From Telmatactis stephensoni (lineage: Eukaryota; Cnidaria; Anthozoa; Actiniaria; Isophelliidae), in the NCBI GenBank assembly GCA_029948255.1, contig JALIZF010001715.1, positions 213,501-277,500 of the forward strand: DNA of 64,000 nucleotides, written 5' to 3'. Below are positions 1-12,037 of this stretch, in pieces. The position numbers and the translations under genes are program-made. Numbering within the stretch: position 1 is the stretch's first letter; the number at the start of each line of letters is the position of its first letter. Below the pieces are notes generated by a model that was not told the DNA's origin, did no database searches, and worked only from the letters and a program-made list of their open reading frames with translations.

Positions 1-352
1 TATTTTCCCTAATTCTGGGTGTTTTCTTGCATGTCTGTTTGTTGCTTGAGAGATCACACTTTTCCACACAAATTAGCTTCTTTCTTTCAGAATTATTGCA
101 GCCATATATGCAACATGAACTCCAGGTCATCTTGTATTAATCCAGATAAAAAAAAAAACGAAAAAAACTTCAAAGAAAACTAAAATTATGTAATACGAGA
201 CTGTTTGTTTACATTGTGATTTAAAAGTCCCACCAATGACTTTGCCCGAAAATGCCTCGTTTTCATGTCTGCCCGCAATTTTTTTTAGAGCAGTCTGTAC
301 ATCTCGGAAATGGTCTATTAATCTTTTCTGATCTGGAAACGACCAGTAGATC
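1..352. other. Left flank of the large transposon, no gene seen
   Basis: No convincing coding exon is seen. The last 8 bases, AGTAGATC (345-352), match CGTAGATC at 12074-12081 in 7 of 8 positions. They are read as the left copy of a target-site duplication. Confidence 0.5.
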
Positions 353-388
353 CAGAGGAGGGTCGACAGCCTTCCCGTGATGCATTGC
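353..388 (+). repeat. Left terminal inverted repeat of the transposon
   Basis: This 36-bp sequence is identical to the reverse complement of 12038-12073. The similarity stops exactly at position 388, where the inner sequences diverge, so the TIR has a sharp inner edge. Confidence 0.93.
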
Positions 389-901
389 TTAGGTATCTAT
401 TTCAAGATGGCAGCGGGAACGGTGATTTACCACAGACCAGTGGTTTAAATAGACAAAACAATACAGGTAAGATCGAGATTTTATTTTTTTCCCTTCATTT
501 TGAACAATAAAGAGGAAGAGTAACGTTTTAACTATCAAATTTGAGCTTTCTTCGTTAGCTTGAAATAGCGTGAGCGTTGTTAGGAGTGACAACTAATTCA
601 TCAAAACATATCTACCTTCAAACGTTCATATTTCATCATCGAAGTTGCTGTTTTTGATTTCAATGCATGACCTGTATGGACCGTGATATGCCAAATCAAT
701 ATTCATGAAAGTACTCCAAGATACTCCAGTAATTTCATAGAAATCGGTGTGAAGAAAATGATACAAAATGGCGCGAATTACGTACGAAACAGTGACAAAC
801 ACCTCGAAGATTGTGCATTATGTCCCTTGTTTCTCCCTTGTTTGTTTGCTATGTTTCTTTTGTTTGGATTTACTTCCATCGGATTATTGTTTTTTAGATA
901 G

Positions 902-3900
902 ATGTACGGCAAAAGGCCTTGTTTGCCACAAGGCAATACGCCGTCAAAGCCAAGTCCGAAAAAAAGAAGAGACGGCTCACCAAAAGGACGACGGCTGTTC
1001 GTTCCTCCTAAGAAGGCAACTTTGAGTCCAAAAGCACAGGTTTTTGGAATTTTTTGCTTTGATTATGCTTTTGTTACTTCGATAAGATATAAGGAATTGC
1101 AAATTATGATGACTAATTACTGAATGTTTCTGATCAATAAACATTTATAAATGTGACACCCACTGATTTGCTCTAGACGTTCAGAGTTGTGTCAAGCCCT
1201 GTCAAACATCATAAATGGACATTTGAAGAAGAGAAGGCAGTTATTGAGTTTATTGGTTGTGCAAAGATGGATAGGAAGTACTGGGATGGAGTTGAAAGAA
1301 TGTCTGAATGGCCAGCATTCAGACACACAAATATATATTGGTCTGATGCTGCTAAACATGTTCAAGCATCTACTGGATCTAATATTCTTCTAACAAGTGA
1401 GTAAATGGCTATTGAAAAAGATAATAATAATAATCACAATCATAATCATAATCATAAATTTCTATAATGATAATAATAATAATAATTATAATAATAATAA
1501 TAATAATGATGATGATGATGATGATGATAATAATAATAACACCTTTGGCTGCCGCTGCACAGTCCATACCATGATACTAATCAATGTTTACAATAATTAT
1601 TTACAATACTTCTCATCAACATCGTATAACTACATCTTACATTAATGATGAAAGTAACACTACAATATGTAATTAATATAGTCCATTGCTTGATGGCCAT
1701 TGGCTCAGGTGTGTTCACCTGCCCTTTTACAGGTCTGGTGTTTATTCATGCTGCGAATGTTTTGCCACCCTCCTAACTAGTGAAAATGCAGGTGGGGGAG
1801 CTGGTTTAGACATTGACAACCCTCCATGTGGCATGAGGGTTAACTACAGAAGCAAGCATCAACCTAACCTGACTTGGAATATTCATTATGTTTCAGATAA
1901 TAGAGTCAGAGGAAGAGCACTGAATGTCCTAAAGCCAAAGTTTATATCGCTAGGTTCTGCTGAGGAGCATTTCAAATTAACTTTAAGTGACTACATGGAA
2001 AACATGATTTTACAACCTGGCTCTAGCCCCAAGACTTGCTCAAAAAGTGTACAAACAACTCTTATTGAACAAAGAGTAGTAGAATCTACAAACAACATTG
2101 AATTAGAAGAGCAGATAAATGTCAGTGAACCTGTATGGCAAGCAATAAACATGTTGGCTCATGCAATTTCAGCAAAGACTATCATGGGGATTTTAGAATT
2201 TCTTATTTCTTTTCTTCAGAAGGATGATGATGCTATCTTGGCTACTCTATTATGGAAGAAATTATGTTTACGAAAAAACATAGACTCAAACCCATTCAAT
2301 TTTTTGCAGTTGTCTATAGAGGCAATGTTGGAATTACAGCGAGTGAAAAAATCTAATATACTTTACAAGCTAGCCTACTGTTTGGCAACCAAAAAACCAG
2401 GCACAAATGTTCCGTTGTTTCCAATGGACAGAATGCCATTTGGGTTAGTACAGTATCAAATTGAATTCTTCAGCTGTACTAACATATCACAGGTGAGCTA
2501 CATATAGCTATTGCGATTTGTCACGTCCTCGAAAACTGGAAGAAAACTTGTAAAATATTTTTCCAATAATATTTTTAAACTTGAAAATAATTAAAATTAA
2601 ATTTTTCTCAGAATCCAGTGGATGTGGATATAATAAAACAATTATGTCTACTCAATCTCTGTTGTACATGGCTAATGATTGCTGCACCACTTGTCAGTAT
2701 GAGCTCATGTATTTGACTCAATTATCATGGAATAATTGTTAAATAGCCCTTTTGCCCTTAATATTAGATCAGAGTACCACCTGACTACCAGAGCTGGCAT
2801 GAAACTTTATGTGCTGAGTTTCCTACTCGATTTAATCGCTTGTTTTGTGGACCAATGTGGAGTGGGATGCCACAAGATCAACAGAGACAGCCAATAACAG
2901 TAAGACATTTTAATAATTAAATTGATACTTGAACCATAACAGATAGTTTCTGAACTTGATTCCCAAGGAAGTGTATAACATCCGCACTTCTTTTTTTAAG
3001 GCCAGAGTAAATGTTGCTGCTCCATCTACTAGAACCATTGAAAGAGTCACAGCTGCATCAGATTACAGTAATAAACCAGCAATACAGGTTAGTATCACAA
3101 TTCCCCAATCACCTCTTTTTACACTGTTTGTCAATCATTTTGCTATAAAGTTACTGAGTTCAAGTTCTACATTTTCAGAGAGTATTTTTTTCAAAAGTGT
3201 TGCTGTCAATATTATGTAGCAATGCTTGTGTGAGCTAATTATGTATCTGCACCTGTGAACTAATCAGGATTTTGTCAATAGCTTCTGGTCGTAGATAGCA
3301 AACTGATTATTGTTTTGTATTTAAGCCTTCTCACTGCTGCAAATGTAATTTTTTTCAGATTGAAGCCTTGAAACAATTAAAAGAAACAAATCCCCAAGGA
3401 AGATTTTGGATCAAAGCTGATGGATGTGATATTAAAGCTGCCCTCCAAGAATCTGTTCTTGCCATATGGAATGGAGATGTTGATCTGGGAGATCAAAGGC
3501 TGGAAAGTCTTCGTAAAGAGTATGATGATAGGAGAATGTCTTTTACAAACATTTGTGACCCAAGCAAACCAAGACATTTCATGGAGGTTGGCTTGAAGAA
3601 AATAATTAATCAACTCATTGAGGATACAACTTTCTTGACCAAGGGTTTAAAGGATGCAGATGAGGAGTACAGAAAAAAGTTTGAAAGTTCTAACACCTCA
3701 AAGAAGCTTCTGATGGAATTGTGCTGGGAGAGAGTGGAATACAATACACTCTTACAACAAAGTCAGGCTCTTAAAGCATATTTTGATGATTGTATGCACT
3801 TTCTTGACCCTTGTAACCCTAGAATTGTTGAATTAACTAGAGAATTTAGGTACAAAAAAGAGGATGTGTACAAGTACCTTAGGAATCTATTCATTAAAAA

Positions 3901-6900
3901 GAGACAGCCAGCTGCAACTCATGTCATGATAGTAATGATATCTGACGAACAAAGAAAGACAAAGCCATACTGCCAACCAGTACAGTACATCCCCTACTAT
4001 TCCCTAAAAGATCAATACATGCGTGATATTACCACTAAGTTAAAGCAACAGATGATAGCACTCGGATTAAAGCCAGTAGGTGTGCAAGAACTATTTATAA
4101 GCAAAGTATGTCTCATTAATATTAAACAGGTTTTTAATATCTATATTTTATTTTAATCTTAGGCTGTGTAACAGATGGAGAATTTAACTCTCTCCGAACA
4201 CAGGGAGAACAGCGTCCTGTTCATCTATGGCAGATTATACATGATGCAAAGGAAAGTGTAAGCAGACAAAGCAGACAGACTCTTCTGAAGATGCTTATGA
4301 AAATTGGAGGTGAATTTATTTATTGTTTATTACTAAAGTCAAAATGAAGATCTTTCTAATAAAGCTTGCAATTCTCAGAGAAACTATTCGGTGAAGTTAG
4401 TCAATTCACCTTGAGCTTTGATCCTACAGGGTCTTTTAAAAAAATGATCCTTGAAAATCTTGTTTTTTGAATAAATCCAAAGAACAAATTTACATACATG
4501 TACCCGTCCTAACTCAAACTCACTATTTCCCCCCCCCCCCAATTAGTTTCCATTCGCCACTCCTCTCATAATCTTTTAGCTATCTTACTCTAATTTATGG
4601 ATGGATAACATGAGACTTTAATTTTATGCGTGGATTAATTAAGATCCTAACATGATCCCTTAGGATCTTGTGCAACATCTTATAGGATTCAACAGAATCT
4701 TATGCAAGGTCCTGCTCAGGAAAATATTTTAGTATCCTATCTGGATCCTGTACAGCAAAGGAATATTGACACTAAGCTTTTATTCTATACATGGATTCCT
4801 AGATAGTCTACCCTTATACTAACCCTAAGTCTAACCCCAAAGCACAGTACTTGAAAGTTATTCAAACTCAGCAACTGGCACAATATAGTTGTTTCTTTGA
4901 TAGGCTTGAAATGTGTCACATTTTTGCATTTACTAACTTTTAATATGCTTAATTTTTAGAAGATGCAAATGGGAAACCCCTTACAGAGACTCAAGATGTT
5001 GCTGTGCCCAGTTCAGTAGTGAATGATATTCATAATTTAATTCACAATGGTTCTTCCTTAGAAGAAGCTGTTTCTCAAATACGAAGCAGCCTGGTTCCTG
5101 TTGGTTACAATCCCTACCCTTTTAGGTCTAACACACAAGAAAGCTTTTTAGACAAACTCAGATCTTTGGTTGCAACACTCAGGTTCAGGCATGCTGTCCA
5201 AACTTATAAAGAAGAAGGTATAGATTTCTCCCTCTACATGTATATCCCTGAGTATGATGACCAAACTGGAGAGTACTTCCATGATAGAGAGGACCACAAT
5301 CACATACTCAAAAGAATTTGGAAGCACACTCGAGAAGAGGGCCCCAGCGGTTTTAATCATCAAGGTCTAGATGAAGCTTTACTTGACCCAACAACAGGCG
5401 AGTTGAACGTTGTCTCAGGTTTTGTGCTACTCTTTGAAATCCTTCAAAACTCCTTGAATTTTATTTACTCCTTTTTATAATACAATGTCCAAAAATACTC
5501 GTTTCTGGTCGACTTCATTAGGCCCTGGCTGTTTTTTAAAACATGATTTGTCCAAGAATAGTGTCTCTGTATATACGGATTCTATATTAGAAAAAAATAC
5601 TTTTGAGTCCTTGAATACTCCTTATGTATTATGCAGGCATCCCAGCACAAACCCTGGAATGTCTGAAAAATGTATAATGTAGAGGAAGAGAGTGTGAAGG
5701 CAGCAGATGAAGGTCCACTATGTGGATATGCTGCTCAGTGTAAAAATGCTACTTATCTATCACTGATTTATTCATAGGTTTAACACATGCTGCCCTTACC
5801 GGAGAACGCAAACAGTGTGTGGGGGATGCTGAAAGGATGCTGTCCTTTTTTGTTGCAAAATTCTTGATGGAACATGGATATGAAGCTGAAGGAAAATTTA
5901 TCGAAGTTGTCGCTGGCTGGCATGAGGCTGCTGATGGACGTGGGTTGGGAGAATTGGAGCGTTGTCGCAGAAATTACAAAATGCTGAATATGATTTTAGA
6001 TGAATTGATGCCTTGGCACAAAGTCAGTTATGACTTTTCAACCATAGACATAAATAGGTATGTGCCTTTCATATGCAAATGAACATAATGTATCAGGAAT
6101 AATTAAGTCTCGTTAAGCATCCCAAGTTCTGTGAGATACTCCTGTCCTAGGGCAAGGCTTTTAGAATATATATGCATATGTACACAATACCTTATTATAG
6201 GAAATTAACGCTCCACGAAATTAACTTGAATTTCAAAAAATCGCGTCAGTAATTTAAGTCGCACTAATTGTGGAGCAGTTAATTTCCTATAATAAGGTAT
6301 ATCAGAAATGTCAAACAACATATGAAAAAGTTTCAGTCACATTAACGTTTTGTGGTCTTTACTTTTTGTCAAGGCCTTTCAAGGGGACCTGTGGGTTTTC
6401 GAGGGAAACGGTAGTGGCCATCACCACAAACATTGAGAGTATGGAATTCCGAAGGCGTGAAAGTAGTTACATCGGCTACGAGGAACATCCCAGAGCAGGG
6501 ACATCTGATGATGTAGAGGCTTTCATCTCTCTGCTACATCGCTTCCTAGGAAACGTTTTCACGTTAAAAGACTTTAAGTCTCTATGGCCTAAAGTTGTAA
6601 GGTAAAGGAATGTGAGGAGTGTGGAAGTTTTGACTACAAGTTGTCAGATCATGAGCTGAGTTTTAATGGCTGGTTGATATTAACCTATTAAGAACAATGC
6701 CCTTCGTTTTGTTGTCAAGATCATAATAATATATAAAATGATAAGTCCTTGATAATATGTAGCTTTGGTATTTTTTGGAATGAAATTCCACAGTTCCCAG
6801 ATATGCCGCTTCACCTTGCGTTTTGTCTAGTTACGAATGACTTCTGAAAAACAGAGCAAAATTATTTTTAAGCACCGCATACTCCGAGTGAACCTGGATC

Positions 6901-8564
6901 AAATTAGCCTTTGGAATGTTATGACAGTCTTCGCTACTTCAATAGTAGAAGTGCTACAATGAAGTTCTTGGACTGCATACGGAAGACGCTGAAGTTTCTA
7001 AACCATTAAATGCATTCATCTTGTACTTTTGTATACGTGTATTTTCAATTATTTTATATTATTTGTTTACATGAGTAGTACACACGAGGGAGTACACTCT
7101 CTCGCGCACACTCTCGCGGAGTAAACTCCATCGTGGCTACCAAAACGTGCATGGGTAATATTGCATATTGGTGCAAAATTTTCTTCCTGTAAAATGCTTC
7201 ATAATATCAAACCTGTTGAACATTTGGGAGCGTGTGCCGGGGGCAAAATGAACTTGCTCCCTCTTGTGTACCAGTCTATTGACCTACGAATTTCGCGCCT
7301 GGTGTTGCGCGTTTGGCACACAAACGAAAGAGCGATTTTCGCGTTTACGGAAAACTCGAAATGACCCACCCTCGCATTGAAACGGTAACGCCAGACGTGA
7401 AAAAAGCAGGTCATGTGATCTCTGCTGTTTGCCGTGTACGTGATGCTAACCTCTCTAATATCTGCCATTTGGCATGTTGAAATATATTCACAAATTCCCT
7501 GACGATCCTTACGTTTTGCTACCTTATGTGTAGTGTGGTTCGAGATCCCATAACATGTCCTCTCGTTGACCAATACCCCAGTTATCACCCACCCTTCCCT
7601 TGGACCGAAAGGGTATTTTTAGTGCTATATTAAGTATATTAGCAATGGAGGTTAATACCCCCATTTACTCGTACTCATTTGCTACGGAAAAATCAGTAAT
7701 ACGTTCTGAGTGGTCTGTAAATAGAACTTTAAGTTGAATTTATGACTGATGCTCTCCCTCTTTTCTAGATTTACACTTAGTTTCTTAGGAGATGAACACA
7801 CGCATTAATAAAACGGAAGCAAAATCTATTTCCGGTTCCAAATTCCCGCGCTTTTAGAGCGCATGTGCGCGAGCACAATTATTTTTGGAAAAAAGAACAC
7901 ACGTATAACTTTGAAAGATGTATTCTATAAGTCCTGAAGATCTTATTGATGTCATTAGGGACGAAAGGCTAAATTGTCTAGAGGACTTTAAACAAATACA
8001 ACGAGGAATTTTAAACTTTGTTTCAAATATCAGTAGACAACAGCATAATCGAGAACGTTTGTTGGAATTGAGAACGATTTTGAAAGATTACTTGGAATCA
8101 GAAAAAACAACAACAAACCTGATAGAAAAACTTGATGTATTTGAGGAACAACTCCAGAAGATGCTATGATTACTAAACAGGTTGTTATTCAACAGTGTTT
8201 TAATCCTAGACGACTGATCCTTAGACTTCAATATTACTTTATGAAAGATGATGTGGTTATTCATATTGTTCTCTTTTGTATATAAAAAATGTTCAGGGAA
8301 TTTTGCAAGAGGATGGACCATGATCTCCCATTCTATTATTGGACAAGGAACGAGAGATATACAGAACCTGGGGAAGAGTTGCCATCGTTTAACGAAGATG
8401 CACAACATCCATTACGTCTCCACCAACTATCAATAAACCGAAGGGAGGATGCATCGATATTTGTAGCGGGGAGGAGTTTCCTTCCTGCTAGAAACCAAAC
8501 ATCCATACGTCAAAGGTTGCACAGACCAGTTGTTCAACTTCAAATGCCACAGGGGCAGATTTAG
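902..8564 (+). CDS. Candidate DDE transposase, 12 exons, about 1,153 aa
   Basis: Exons: 902-1039, 1177-1396, 1792-2492, 2612-2692, 2768-2899, 3001-3087, 3359-4079, 4163-4309, 4960-5418, 5778-6057, 6374-6601 and 8297-8564. Every intron is GT-AG and every junction keeps frame (3,462 nt). The ATG at 902 directly follows an in-frame TAG. Residues 1-46 are basic (KPSPKKRR), a likely nuclear signal. Residues about 57-118 form a Myb/SANT-like domain (HHKWTFEEEK). A candidate catalytic triad is D474 in FWIKADGCD, D698 in CVTDGEFNSLR (split by the exon 7/8 junction) and E1037 in GTSDDVEAF, followed by FCKRMDHDLPFYYW. The 224- and 339-residue spacings suggest an insertion domain before the Glu. I recall similar unnamed proteins in coral genomes, but no named family. 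The TIRs around the gene support a transposase role; the triad is inferred. Confidence 0.8.
1415..1542. repeat. AAT/ATG microsatellite in transposase intron 2
   Basis: Runs of AAT, CATAAT and GAT triplets fill part of intron 2. Low-complexity ORFs across it, such as poly-Asn/Asp, are artefacts of the triplet repeat. Confidence 0.9.
6187..6300. mobile_element. 114-bp MITE in transposase intron 10
   Basis: The ends are inverted repeats: ATACCTTATTATAGGAAATT on the left and AATTTCCTATAATAAGGTAT on the right, with GCTCCAC/GTGGAGC further in. The element sits within intron 10 (6058-6373) of the transposase gene, so it does not break the coding sequence. Confidence 0.8.
7918..8169 (+). CDS. Small helical ORF (83 aa) inside transposase intron 11
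   Basis: An ATG-initiated ORF of 83 residues starts after AAAG in a moderately favourable context and ends in TGA. It is rich in Glu, Leu, Arg and Lys with a heptad-like spacing (for example RERLLELRTILKDYLESEK), so a helical or coiled-coil product is likely. It lies in the 1.7-kb intron 11 of the transposase gene on the same strand. It could be a nested accessory gene, an alternatively spliced exon, or chance. I do not recognise the family. Confidence 0.4.
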   Translation: MYSISPEDLIDVIRDERLNCLEDFKQIQRGILNFVSNISRQQHNRERLLELRTILKDYLESEKTTTNLIEKLDVFEEQLQKML

Positions 8565-8603
8565 GTGAGGGGTGCAGAATTAGAGAAAACAGAGAGAAAA
8601 CTT

Positions 8604-8794
8604 GATCCCTTCAAGTCGCATCCAAGTTCTCTTTGATGATACCAGTTTTATGCCAACTACCTCATTCAAGATAATTGCTTTGGTTAATTTTGGTATTTTA
8701 GGCAAAGCTGTGTATCCCATTATATACCACTTTCCATTATGTAAAACTTCAAACTTTACGCATTTTTATTGCAGATATTGTCTCTTGTAGGGCA
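8604..8794 (-). pseudogene. Duplicated fragment of the HIRAN-like gene
   Basis: About 190 bp are nearly identical, in direct orientation, to 10659-10851, which is coding sequence of the minus-strand HIRAN-like gene. The copy sits just downstream of the transposase stop codon at 8564. Differences include a shortened run near the GCAGATATTG motif. It lacks the rest of the gene, so it is treated as a non-functional duplicate. Confidence 0.75.
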
Positions 8795-10298
8795 CGGGTG
8801 GTGGGTTCAGAATTAGGGGAGGGGTGTACAAACCCCCCCCCTCCCAAGACAATTTTTTTGCTCTTTTCTTCTCAATGTTTTTTTTTTTCAAAATTGTTGC
8901 TGATTTATGGTGATTCCCCCTCCTGAATATTTTGCATTCCCTCCTGCAAAGATTTCTGAATCCACCCCTGTGCCATGCAATAATCCTTAACGTCCTTAAA
9001 ACTCTTATCGCCCATATTATTAATTCTCAAACTCAGTTCTTGTTATAGAGCATAGTAAAGATCTTTTTATATCATTTTTGTACATGCCATATTTTCTGGG
9101 ATATATATAGGTTTCAAATGTCAGAATGCAAATGTAATGATGTAAGAGGAGGAATCACAGCCTGAGTTGCTGGCGGTCTGCGGTCTGCAAAACCACAGAC
9201 CGCCAGCAATGCAGGCTAGAGGAATCACTGCCTTTAGAGTGATTGCAAAAATGCAGTGAAATAAGTAGACTAATACATGCAGACACATATTTTCAATGTT
9301 TTCTTTAGTTTCTATCAAACTACTGTACACCAGCTATAAAGTTTTTGAATCAATCTACAAGCAGGTTTATATAGTCATTGACAAAAAGAGCAGCAACAAA
9401 ATAATCATTGTTTACTGTTAATAACCTAAGTGCTCAGATTTATTTATGACTGCTGAAGACTGTATCTCAGTAAGAGATTATAGTATTGGAATAACATAAA
9501 AATATTCTTCTGTCAAGACAGAAAAATTAATAAGAGATTTGATTAATGTATCCAGCCTTTTCTATTATCTGTTGTGATATATATATAGAGAGAGAGTGAT
9601 ATTTATAAACCCAGGAAAGGAAGTTTGTTGTTAGTGTGCTAGAGTGGTTTTCATTAACCCAAGATTATTGTCTTTTTTATGTTTCACACATTAATTACAC
9701 CCAATGCATTCCCTTGTGTTCTTTTGTCATCATTTCAATCAGAACCTAACTACTAGAGTACAAGCACTAAAAGTGTGCAAAAATAGCACTAATTCAACAA
9801 TAGAATTTGCATAATTTAGCACAATTTAGTGCTATTTATGTTGCACACATTTAGTGTTTGTACTCTATACAATAATACATGTACCCTGTTTGAAATCCCC
9901 TCTAGTTTTGCTTTTCCTAGCTATTTCACAGGTTTGTCTGCACTCTTAGCAAATGTATTGATGTACCAGTACAGTAAACACCCCCTTGCAAGAACAAGTG
10001 GGTCAAGAACTTCAGACTGAAATTTGATGAATAAAGCATCATACAAATGGGGACCTGTTCAGCCTATCAAAATTGAAGATGTTCTTATTTGATAAAATGT
10101 GAGTTTCAAAATTAGAAACCCTCTACCCCTCTAGTGTAAGAGTAACCCTTGTTTTATCAAAGGCAGTGCCAATCAATGTATTCATCATGATATAAATCAT
10201 TTATACGAGATACTTGACCAGTTATATGGCTGGTTTTATTGAATAAAATGTTAAATGCATGTCAGTAGTGTAGGATTGCAGAAGCTTTATGCAAATTA
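8795..10298. other. Non-coding interior of the transposon
   Basis: The stretch holds C-rich and T-rich tracts (8829-8900). It also has a short hairpin at 9169-9208, with stem GCTGGCGGTCTG pairing with CAGACCGCCAGC. The rest is AT-rich with no supported exon. It lies between the convergent transposase and HIRAN-like genes. Confidence 0.5.
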
Positions 10299-10491
10299 GG
10301 GACCAGTCATCATTTACAGGGGGGGGTGGGGGTTGGTGGAAATGAGAAATGTGATGCACAATTTTTGATGGCCCCACCCCCCTTTCCACATACATTCTCT
10401 TATAACAATAATGCAGTGTGTGCATGAAAAATGATGGTGCCCCCCCCCATATTTCCACCAGCCCCCCTCCCTGTAAATAATGACTGGTCCC
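10299..10491. mobile_element. 193-bp Harbinger-type MITE nested in the transposon
   Basis: The ends read GGGACCAGTCATCATTTACA on the left and TGTAAATAATGACTGGTCCC on the right, inverted with one mismatch. TTA flanks both sides (10296-10298 and 10492-10494), as expected for the 3-bp TWA duplications of PIF/Harbinger elements. C-rich and G-rich tracts lie just inside the ends. Solo ends of the same family occur near 13869-13903 and 17687-17713. Confidence 0.78.
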
Positions 10492-10569
10492 TTAGGTGGT
10501 GCCTTTTTCGAATGATGTACTTATTTGCATAATTTTGCCTCAATGCCGCACCTCACTCTGTTTGCTATC

Positions 10570-11964
10570 TTATATAGATGAATTATATGTGTTATTGGGG
10601 TTATCTTTATCCCATTTGCCTTTCTTTTCAATGCTTACTATAGCACATAGAAAAAACTTCCCTTCAAGTCGCATCCAGGTTCTCTTTAATGATACCAGTT
10701 TTATACCAACTACCTCATTCAAGATGATTGCTTTGGTTAATTTTGGTATTTTAGGCAAAGCTGTGTATCCCATTATATACCACTTTCCATTATGTAAAAC
10801 TTCAAACTTTATCGCATTTTTATCGCAGATATTGTTTGTCTCTTGTAGGGCGCGGATGGTCGGTTCAATCTTTTGGGATCGTTGGTATGAACATATGGAC
10901 AGTGCTTGTTGATAGCGCTTTTCAAATAGCGATCCTACAACTTTGAATTGCTCGCTGTAAAGTATTTCACCGTCCTGGTCTGGACTAGTTATATCATTTA
11001 CGTATTCGTCGTCGTCGTCGTCGTCCTGTCCCGTGCTTGTTGTTGTTACATCCGAAGCTCGCTCTCTAGTACTTACAATTTCATTCTCAGTGGAATTAAA
11101 AGAGACATAACAAAGTGGCTGATTTTGTAACTGAAAACAATTACACTTCCACGGATTGTTGCTGAAATCAATAGGTGGGAGAAAGAAGTCTACAGCAAGA
11201 TCGTCGTTTGGCTCGTAGTCTGTTTTTGGTTTAACAGGCTGTGAAGCGGGTGCTGGCAAAATGCTGTATTCCCATAACAACGTTGCTAAATATTTGGTTT
11301 GGTTTGTAGGTGTTTTGCTATTATAAAACTATTAAGAAATGCGAAAAACCCGAGTTAGAAAAAAAAGGCATGCAAATTTAGTGCAATTTCAAAATTGAAC
11401 TAAGCTTGCTGACAAGGCTCTGCTGACAAGGCAAAGAATTACAATACTTTAATTCGGTTCAAACTTTTATTACTTTCTTATACGTTTATTATAAGTTCAG
11501 TTAACTAGGTTGAGAAACAAAAAAAATAAAAGAAAGATCAATTTGCTTATTAGCCTCGGTAAAACACGCCCCTTATTTTTTGCGATCAAGCTTATAAATT
11601 TCCTAATTGATATATAAAATAACAACAAGATGGCTTAACACCCTTCTAGATCAACGCTAAACAGCTTAACACTACATCGTACCTTTATATCACAACTCGA
11701 CTCCACTCGTATCAACGCTGGGCTCCTTATATTCTTGAATAAATCAATGACATGAATGCCTTTCACAACAGCTGGACTGAATGCCACTCTTCGGACATCG
11801 ATTTCATTTGGTAAAGATACATGAATTGGTCTACAAGTGACATCAATGCAAGACATGCTGGCCGGGAAAATCTTTACATCTTTGTCAGAAATACAATGAA
11901 GAAAAAAAAGTGACGTTTCCTTTACAATTTCTGCCTCACAAAATCGGGTGTTAATGGTTGCCAT
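10570..11964 (-). CDS. HIRAN-like protein gene of the transposon
   Basis: The clearest exon runs from 11328, after an AG acceptor, down to 10570 and encodes 252 aa. It contains an acidic run (DDDDDDEY) and then a HIRAN-like segment: VVGSLFEKRYQQAL, a Glu-Asn and Asp-Lys-Asn-Ala-Ile core, and NGKWYIMGYTALPKIP. HIRAN domains bind DNA ends and occur in helicases and in many mobile-element proteins. The exon has no ATG of its own. The upstream ORF starting ATG at 11964 (MATINTRFCEAE) has a good donor at 11682/11681 (AAAG then GTACGA), and joining 11964-11683 to 11328-10570 keeps frame and gives 346 aa. Alternatively 11964-11635 is a separate 109-aa gene. HIRAN assignment and joining are both moderate. 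Confidence 0.55.
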
Positions 11965-12037
11965 CTTTAGAGTCTTCAGTTTGGCGGTCAAAAAAGACTG
12001 ATGACGTCACGAAAAAAACAATAATATAGTTTGAGAC

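Noticed and set aside
1397..1645. Asn/Asp-rich ORF
   Set aside because: It translates an AAT/ATG microsatellite inside transposase intron 2.
6270..6373. Apparent ATG-less N-terminal extension of transposase exon 11
   Set aside because: The exon begins after the AG at 6373, where splicing from 6057 keeps frame. The upstream part includes the end of a MITE.
6791..6832. Alternative last transposase exon after TTCCACAG, ending about 11 codons later
   Set aside because: Splicing 6601 to 8297 instead yields a long, family-like C-terminus (FCKRMDHDLPFYYW).
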